NCBI GenBank assembly: GCA_028565635.1
Contig: JAOXYB010099382.1
Coordinates: forward strand, 1,217 to 21,558
Source: Phoronis ovalis
Taxonomy: Eukaryota; Phoronida; Phoronidae
Reading direction: 5' to 3'
DNA length: 20,342 nucleotides
Shown here: positions 9,301 to 16,600 of the stretch, piece after piece
Numbering within the stretch: the first letter of the stretch is position 1
Layout of the letters: each line of letters begins with the position of its first letter
Program-made: the position numbers and the translations under genes
Notes under the pieces: generated by a model
What the model saw: the letters and a program-made list of their open reading frames with translations, nothing else
The model's database searches: none
Told to the model about the DNA's origin: nothing

Positions 9301-12300
9301 ATGCCTCCAAGAACTTGGACAGGTTGTATATTTTCTTTATTTTCTCGTAACTTAGCGGGCATCGAAGGTAAATATCCACCAGAACCATCTACAACCGGTG
9401 CCCATGGACCAGCAGAAGAACCAGGCTAGAAACAACACACAAAATAAATATGCAGCATTTCATATAATGTTGAGTTGGCAGTGTATGTATGGACATCTGT
9501 CTATATATATGCACACCCGCACACACATAGTTGGAAATAATTAAATGAAACAGTACACGTGACAGGTATAATATTGAATACATTATTAAAGTTGGTATCA
9601 ATAATACCATGTAATAACATATCCAGCATCCAGTAAAAAAAACCAAGTGCTTTTGAAATTTGGTATTTGCAATTTCTTATTTACTTAGTGTTGTTGTTAT
9701 ACCCTTCGTTCAATGTAAGCTGCACCGACGCTTGTGCATTATATAGATATGAGCTGATGATTGATTGTGCACAGTTATGACAACTAGCGTGCTTTATTTA
9801 CAATATTGATGACTCTTAAACTACACATTACATTATCTTAATATCATCACAAGAGTTATTTCCTATTTTCTTTGTCTGTTTTCACTGAATGTTAATTGTA
9901 TTTATTTTTTTTGTGGTTTCGATTAATGGTTTTACATCTTTGAGTGTGCTATTTTTTAAATCATGATATGCGGTGAATAACATTTATCAAGGAAACTATC
10001 CATGCTGAGCATATCAATAACATACAATAAGGAAATGGTGTAAACCTCACCCTTCTTTTTATCTTATATGCCTCTTCTGTTAGTCGTCCCCATGCCACCT
10101 TATATCTCATACAGTCTAGCATTTCTCTGTGAGGGTGAGTAGGACATCCTACAGCTTGGGCTAAGTCATATGCATAGTACCTTGGTCGCCAATAAGGATC
10201 AATAACTGCCCATTCACACATGTCTGAACCGCTCATTAAAATAGCTCGCTGAAATAACTGCAGATTTCCTACATTGATAAAAAAATCATCTTGTAGTAAA
10301 TTCAATAAAAGTTTTAGTTGAAACAATTTAAAATCTACTTTGTAAAACACCGGTTTCGTAGGGTGAAAAACAGCAAAAACCTCAAAAAAAAGTTTTTTTC
10401 CACTTGATTACCTGCTGCATGACAGAAGCATCTAATGGAAGAGTAAAATGGTGTACCTCTTGTCCGTGTTTTTGGAGAAATTAAATGGAGACCAACACTA
10501 GCTGCTCCAGCTTCATGACCAAATATGGTAATGTTATCTGCATCACCATCAAATACGTTTATGTTATCTCTGACAAACTCTAACGCAGCCACCTGATCTA
10601 GCATTCCAAAGTTACCAGGAGCTGTGACATCTTCAGTTGTTAAGAAACCTGTTTTAAAATTAAAATAAACATTTACCAAATACTTCCACTACTAGCGTGC
10701 AATATATTACAAAAAAACAGAGTGTGTAGGAAATGCAAAGTTCAATTTCTATGAGGAAATATACATAATGCAAATATATACAAAATCTCTTCACCTTTAA
10801 ATCGTAGTGACAGTTTGCTGCATTAATTTAAAAACTTGCTTTTACCGCAGTTAATGATTTTTTTTGCCAGCAGTATTGCAGTGAAGGGTACTTTTGTTAA
10901 ATTTACTACTGTCGCTATCTCTCAGTGACATAGTATACAACGGAATAAATGATTTTTACCAGTTACTCCACTAGTATTGTAACTGCAAATTTTCAATAAA
11001 TAAACTTGCCTAAGGCTCCAAGTCGGTAATTCACAGTGACTAAAACAACATCTCTTTGGGCCACAGCAAATCCTGGATGCTGCTGAGCTGTTCCATTAAT
11101 AAACCCGCCACCATGAAAATATACCATCACAGGATACTTCCTGCCTAAGAAAGGAGCATAGGTTCTCTGAAAATATTCAATGAATTTTAATATACCATCA
11201 CAGGATACTTCCTGCCTAAGAAAGGAGCATAGGTTCTCTGAAAATATTCAATGAATTTTAATCAATTATCATGACAGAATTCATACTAACTTCAACAAAA
11301 ATGTTCCCATATTGAGAATGGCAGTATTTATATTAGCTATAAAGTTCTAAATAATGAAACATTAGACTGCCAATTTTTTACCACAGACATTCAAATGTAT
11401 CACTTACTATAAAATACCAGCGATACAAAAAACTGGAAATTTATTGCAAACTATTCCTTTGGACAAAAATTTTAGATTTTAAACTTATAATAAGCTATAT
11501 ATAACTCATCCACTCCAAAAAGTTGCATTTCGGCATCATTAACATGTCTGAAAAAAATAATTATATTTATGTCAGGCTAATAGCCATGGAAAATCTACTG
11601 GAACACTGAGAGCAGCCTGCTGTTGGAAATATTTTTTTACATGATCTCGTCTTTTACTTGTTGCTGGTTTATGAAATTTATTTATGGTAATATGATAATA
11701 CTTACGTTGGGTGAAAAGATATTTAAATATAGACAGTTCTCACTTATGTTATTGAATTTTGGAATGTCTTCACGAATATATTCTGGTAATTGTGGACATG
11801 CTGGATGAAAATATGTTGAATCCCATGGAGCCAGCTCACTAAATTGAAACTTTTCTGGAGGCTGAAAACAAAATGAAATTGCAGATACTGAATGTGAATG
11901 TAAACATAAGAGAAGCGTAAATGTGCAGAACTACAAATAGAATTAACTGAGGGCGCTTTGCCCTCACGATTGGTGGCGCCATCAAATGTAGTTACCATGT
12001 CAGCTGATATACTGTTTATCTGCTGTCACATAACGAAGACTGACATGGTACTTGTCTACATCAATTGTACCTAGTAAATAATCTGTGGAATTATATAAGT
12101 ACAATGTATATGAGATTACATAAATATAAACGGATTATACAGGATTATATAAAGTACCTTAGGTCAGTTAATCACTTTGGTACTGACTATAGTATTAATG
12201 TGATAATTTAAATTGTTTTTACACAGCCAACATATAATTATCAAAGCCTATCACAATCTATGTGTAACTAACAATTATAGACCTGATGTATAGTCCCAGG

Positions 12301-13215
12301 TGAACTGTTGTTTACGCTAACACTAACTCCTAGGGAGTACTTGGACAATCTTTGGCAGTACTAATAATAGGCCCAATACTGACATACTGGTCCTAATACT
12401 TTCCTATTAAAAAAGTATCGTCTTTCGAGTTTACTAAAAACTCACCCATACAATGAAATTATTGATACAGCAATTAATACTACGATGGCCTTAGTTCGTT
12501 ATTATCAAGTTAAGGAAGTACAAATTAATCTACACGTATAAACAAGTCAGACAGTTAAAAAATCAGTGAAAATCAATGTAGATGGCCGGGAGATGCCACT
12601 GTGGTTCACATATTTATTGAGTTAAAACTCATTAAATTCAACAATTGTTGTGCCACAAGAAATAATTATATATTTTTCAATTGATAATAGCAAACTAAGA
12701 CCATTGTCAGAGCATATTGCTGCTTGAGAATTGTCATTGTTTTTGTTAATTTCGAAAGAAATCTATGCACTGCGTAGTAATAACAAAACTGTGTGTTATA
12801 CACAAGATACAATAAATGTATAACTGTACTGTATTGACAGTGATAGTATCCCTGGACGTATTGCAAGATTTATAACGAGGTGCTGACAGTGAGGGTAGTT
12901 TTGGACAATATGCAAATGATCAGAGATTATAATTTCTTGTTATAACAAGCTTGTAATACTTACAGCAAATCTAAGATCTTCAATGGGTGGACTTGCATAG
13001 GGTATACCCAAAAACATGCTTACATACTGCTTCTCACCGAACTTCATTGTGAAACCTTTAACATTCACCCCGTATTGACCAGGTGATCGTCGAAAAATAA
13101 TATCTTCTCTCGGGTACAGCGGGTTGTACCCAGGCTGATTGGGTATCCCTTGTGTGTTCACATACTGTAGACTATACAGTAGCATATACAGGCTACTGAA
13201 AATCCTCAAAATCAT
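6207..13215 (-). CDS. Cholinesterase-like type I membrane protein, paralogue B (complete, 11 exons)
   Basis: Join on the minus strand: 13215-12964, 11861-11706, 11166-11010, 10648-10457, 10268-10051, 9425-9266, 8798-8617, 7983-7857, 7506-7344, 6980-6772, 6355-6207. All phases close into 654 residues plus TAA. Domains: signal peptide about 1-22; esterase-like domain about 30-600; transmembrane helix about 625-646; tail of eight residues. Family landmarks are FLGIPYASPP, ENCLYLNIFSP, the oxyanion loop YFHGGGF (154-158), VNYRLGALG, SGSDMCEWAV and GVAHKSELQYVFG (His485). The nucleophile elbow is GHEAG, with Glu234 where Ser should be, and the acid turn KDDGS has Asp371 for Glu. Many N-glycosylation sequons support an extracellular domain. 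The expected role is adhesion or receptor, not hydrolysis. The start has a good context (GAACATGA) directly before a signal peptide. It is divergent from IF1 and convergent with paralogue A. Confidence 0.93.
6772..6980 (-). CDS. Paralogue B exon 10
   Basis: It encodes NPTPTWFIYSDDFLDD, NLTYMEVSRDNSTSF and YRQDHYAFWQWQFSNIA, closing the esterase domain. It is 15 bp longer than the paralogue A exon. The acceptor is gctctcag and the donor gtgagt. Confidence 0.9.
7344..7506 (-). CDS. Paralogue B exon 9 (catalytic-His exon)
   Basis: 163 bp, equal to the paralogue A exon. It encodes GVAHKSELQYVFGFPYLN with His485 retained (complement of 7496-7498), then ISDYMMITFTAFAAVG. The donor is gtgagt. Phase 1 in, phase 2 out. 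Confidence 0.9.
7857..7983 (-). CDS. Paralogue B exon 8
   Basis: 127 bp, equal to the paralogue A exon. It encodes MFADYLYGTGLDQTLKSQVE and YMYEFHFRSLL. The acceptor is ttggcag and the donor gtaaat. Phase 0 in, phase 1 out. Confidence 0.9.
7984..8616 (-). other. Intron 7 of paralogue B
   Basis: AT-rich, with a short TAA-type run near 8110-8122. No coding segment or RNA gene was seen. The neighbouring introns 6356-6771, 6981-7343, 7507-7856, 8799-9265, 9426-10050 and 10649-11009 likewise show nothing beyond splice sites. Confidence 0.5.
8617..8798 (-). CDS. Paralogue B exon 7
   Basis: 182 bp, equal to the paralogue A exon. It encodes LNLGVDLDTGLQEDKYEE and then FEYTYWPQPDNSSARTTMLI, the block most similar between the two genes. 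The acceptor is ttttgtag and the donor gtaagt. Confidence 0.9.
9266..9425 (-). CDS. Paralogue B exon 6 (acid-turn exon)
   Basis: It encodes GPWAPVVDGSGGYLPSMP and VQVLGGIVKDDGSQAV. The catalytic Glu of KDEGS-type turns is Asp371 here. The acceptor is gtttctag and the donor gtatgt. Phase 0 in, phase 1 out. Confidence 0.9.
10051..10268 (-). CDS. Paralogue B exon 5
   Basis: It encodes LFQRAILMSGSDMCEWAVI and LAQAVGCPTHPHREMLDCM, with the disulphide-loop cysteines. The acceptor atgtag|GA was chosen because it restores phase 1; the donor is gtgagg. Phase 0 out. Confidence 0.88.
10457..10648 (-). CDS. Paralogue B exon 4 (nucleophile-elbow exon)
   Basis: It encodes GFLTTEDVTAPGNFGMLDQV and NITIFGHEAGAASVGLHLIS. 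Glu234 (complement of 10512-10514) sits at the serine position of the elbow. The donor is gtacac. Phase 1 to 1. Confidence 0.9.
11010..11166 (-). CDS. Paralogue B exon 3 (oxyanion-hole exon) with a GC donor
   Basis: It encodes RTYAPFLGRKYPVMVYFHGG and ends VTVNYRLGAL plus one base. The donor reads G|GCAAGT: a GC-AG intron starting at 11009, forced by the phase and by the downstream exon. The acceptor at 11168-11167 is the inner of two copies made by the tandem duplication at 11118-11262. Confidence 0.9.
11118..11262. repeat. 71-bp tandem duplication across a splice acceptor
   Basis: 11118-11191 and 11189-11262 are identical over 74 bp at an offset of 71 bp. The unit carries the acceptor of paralogue B exon 3 with its polypyrimidine tract and the first 47 bp of that exon. 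The outer acceptor (exon start 11237) would give a 71-nt-longer exon with an in-frame TAA after about 16 codons, so only the inner acceptor yields the full protein. Confidence 0.9.
11706..11861 (-). CDS. Paralogue B exon 2
   Basis: 156 bp, phase 0 to 0. It encodes PPEKFQFSELAPWDS, then a cysteine in HPACPQLP and the family hallmark SENCLYLNIFSPN. The two cysteines form the first conserved disulphide loop. The acceptor is gttttcag and the donor gtaagt. Confidence 0.92.
11862..12963 (-). other. Intron 1 of paralogue B, with small hairpins
   Basis: It contains the inverted repeat TACCATGTCAG (11993-12003) / CTGACATGGTA (12040-12050), and next to it GAGGGC/GCCCTC (11949-11954 / 11960-11965). Both may be remnants of a foldback element. 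The rest is AT-rich with no supported exon. Confidence 0.45.
12964..13215 (-). CDS. Paralogue B exon 1 (start, signal peptide)
   Basis: It encodes an N-terminal hydrophobic signal peptide (MILRIFSSLYMLLYSL...) and then the first strand region, with the esterase motif MFLGIPYASPP and DLRFA. The donor is gtaagt after GCT. Phase 0 out. Confidence 0.9.
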
Positions 13216-13556
13216 GTTCTCTTGACTATTTTGTATACCTTGGTTTACCTGTCTATCTAGGTCAGTTGAATGATGGCGGTTACGATTACAGTATGTATGT
13301 CACGTGACTGTATTAGTCAGCTGCAGGCAGTTGTTGTTTACATCAATTTTAGTTGTTTATCATTATGCATCCACTTAATCTTTCGTTTCCATAAAGAACC
13401 TTGTAGATAAATTTAAGGTATTAATAACAAAATACCCAGTGCAATATAACGCAGGGTACGGAAACAATTTTTCCGGACAATCTTTATAGTCTGCATCCCG
13501 TCTATCCACTAGAGGTCAGTCAAGATAGAAATCTGTCTGTGCGTCTCAAGAGAAAA
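13216..13556. promoter_or_regulatory. Candidate bidirectional promoter of paralogue B and IF1
   Basis: The two start codons are 341 bp apart and point away from each other. The spacer holds a perfect palindromic E-box GTCACGTGAC (13299-13308), of the type bound by USF/TFE-class bHLH-zip factors, and GATGGCGG (13272-13279), which resembles the core of YY1 initiator sites. No clear TATA box was seen for either gene. Shared regulation is inferred from spacing alone. Confidence 0.5.
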
Positions 13557-13603
13557 ATGGCATCGCTTATCAGAGCTTCAAGAAATACTCTTAATATAGC
13601 CAG
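13557..13603 (+). CDS. ATP5IF1: IF1 exon 1 (start, mitochondrial presequence)
   Basis: 47 bp encoding MASLIRASRNTLNIA plus two bases. It has no acidic residues and carries Arg and Ser, as expected of a matrix-targeting helix. The donor is gtaaca. Phase 2 out. Confidence 0.88.
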
Positions 13604-16600
13604 GTAACAACTCATGTGGATAAAAATCCAATGTTACATAAGTCAAGTTATACACACTTGTCTTTTCCGAACATTGTCACAATTGCAAGACTCCTGTATG
13701 AATCTAAATATAGAACCTGAGTTTTGGGCAAAATCCTGTGGCTCTGCACATGGACCACTTCTCACTATCAACACTAGATACGGCGTCTGTTGCTCTGCAG
13801 TCCAGTATACAAGACCAGGCGTGCGTAATGTCATGTACAATTATGAGAGACGTAACTAACACTTCTTTGCTAATCGTCATCGATGTTGTAATATGTAAAA
13901 TTCTCATGTCTTGCATCAGATTCATGCCGATCGAATTTAATCAAATCTCCACTCCAGAAGTCTCCAAAGATCTTATTTATAAATGGTGAGTTGCGTTTGT
14001 GTTGATACAACTAGTTTATTGTTTTAACATACGATGGTTAAAATATATATTTTTTATACAGGTTTATGCCTGGTACTATCCGCATGATGTCAAATGAATG
14101 GGGAAGTGGTGCAGGAAAGGTAAGCATTATAATCATGGATTGAGAATAATCAATATCGTCCGACCAGTTACTTACTGGGTTTCGGCCGCTACCAGTTTCC
14201 AATCCTTTTATTTCTTCAGGTCTCGTTCCTTGTGTGTGTGTCAGTATTTGACTTTATCCTAGCAGTTTTTATCAAAGGCTTGATCTGACATCTGTACTGT
14301 AACAAAATCTAAAAAAAACTAAAAATGTAGTACAAACAAATTAAATTCCAGCTATTTTTGTAACATTAGAAAATGGAGAAAACTAATTAGCCCACCAAAT
14401 CAAGTTAACAAATAGTACAATAATTTGTTCATACTTGGTGGCTGTATCGCAAATCCTTATAGTGTATATTTATTTTTAAATAAATAAATATTTGGTATAC
14501 TGTCGATTGCTGTGTAATCTATTTATAAACAGGTCCTGAAAAAGGGGGCTAGTCTTGGGCAATACCTCCTGGTCTAACTAATATTTATGCCCAAATTATT
14601 AAGTACCTGCACTTAATCCACATACCGATCTGATCACTAATCCTGTTTCTTCCACTTTCAACACAAAAATATTTACTTCTATTATCCTGCGCTAAATTTC
14701 GATGCATTTCAAGAATGATTCCAAAAAGTCACATTTTAACACATCTGCATTGGAACCCAGATGTGGATATACGAAGTGATTTTGAAACAGGTATGACTCA
14801 GCACTTTTCTCGAGGTTTGATTGGACGAAATGTTTTGCATCCGGGTTCCAATGTAGATGAATGTGTTAAATGTGATTTTTTTTGCAATCGTTCTTGAATA
14901 GCGTTGGAATATGGATATTGGTAACAATAAAATCGGTTATTTCTGTGTTTATTTGATGCAACTGGGCTTCAATTTTGGGCAGTCAAAAGCCAGTAACTAG
15001 AGGATAACTGATAATTCTCTTGCTCTAGATAAATTTAGCATTATAAAAAACTTTAAAGATATTCTAAAATGTAGTAACTTGAGTGGTATAAATTCATTTT
15101 GTACCTATTCATGCTGAAAAATCTGCTTAGCCTAGTTCAGCATAAACACCGAGATACTGTTAGCCAACTGAGCACATCGGTATCTTATTGCTTGGCATCA
15201 TAATGGTATTGTGGCTGATAGTTCCTTATAGGACTGTGCAATAGCACAGTGTTAGTCAATATACACGTTTTCAAATAAAGTAAAGTAACCATGAATTTAA
15301 TAGGTTATGTACACAAACTGTAATTTTTAATATGCTTTCAGGGTGGTGGTAGTGGCGGATCTGTCAGGTAGGCTAAAGTCAGCAAACGTAAAGCTCAGAA
15401 CTTTATGAAATTGTTAAAAAATTGAATTGTGTTATAAAAAAATATATCATGATCTATGTTTATTTTGGAATATCATTCAACACTATAATGCATACTTGCA
15501 GTTTGTGGTTTGTTAAGATTGTCACATAGTAAATGCTGATGGGATCAAGTCTTCAGGAACCTTTCTTATACCTATTTGATTTTATGTCTGACTCAGTAGT
15601 TGCAAAAAAATTATTTTAATTATGAGTTATGCAACGACCTATGTAATTCAAAGGATATTTATGTACTCGTGATAACAACAGATCATTTAATAATAAGAAA
15701 GAAACTTGTATCCAACACATTTGGGTTGATTATTCTCCCATCATATTCTCTCACCCAAAATTGTTTCCAAAAATCTTCATTTGCGTAGCATCACAACCCA
15801 TTGTTTTGCATATACAGTCTATACATAACTTTTGAATGTACAGTAATGTTAGTCGGTGTGTATAAACTGATTACTCCAGTTTTCTGATGGTTAGTATTTA
15901 CTTTATATTTCAGAGAGGCTGGTGGTTCATTTGGAAAAATGGAAGCAGCTCATGAGGAACAATATTTTAGGAAACTGGTAAATGCTTATTTTAAAAAATA
16001 GCTAAAAATTATTCTACCATTATGATTGATTTGTTTTTCAATCTGCAAGACACAAAAATGTATTATGTACCACAGTAACAGGGAATTTGAAACAATTCCT
16101 CTAATAAAAAGATAATCTCATCACTTCATATTTATTTTGAAGTTTTAGGCAGTATGATGCGTGCACTTTATTTTACAAGTTAGGTCGAATGCGTACCAGG
16201 CTGGGAGATGTGACAATGTATATTGCTTTATTATTTATATGTCATTGATTCCTTAAGCTGCACTACTCATAATAGAATGGTTTGTCATGCAATATAATTA
16301 TATTGTGTCAAGGAATCTTCGAAGCATTTTACAAATTTTAAATTAGACAGTGGATTTATTCGAACCAAATGAAATTATGACGTTTGTTTGTAGGACATTA
16401 TGGTAGCTTTTTGATCATGTGCTGTGAGCTGATTATCCAGATTTATTAGTTTGTCCGACAGATATATTTGAACTTAATATGAATTCTTCGTTTAGACGTA
16501 CTGAAAGCCTGATCTTCAGTTACTGTTTTTTACAATATATTTTATTATGTATAGCAAGCCGAACAGCTACAGACTTTAAACAAGTCAGTGGAGGAGATGA

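Noticed and set aside
11167-11237. Outer duplicated acceptor as the true start of paralogue B exon 3
   Set aside because: It adds 71 nt, shifts the frame and meets an in-frame TAA; the inner acceptor gives the conserved RTYAPFLG join.
13614-13989. Several overlapping open frames on both strands in IF1 intron 1
   Set aside because: Four mutually overlapping frames, none with a recognisable motif. IF1 splicing from 13603 to 14062 closes the frame without them.
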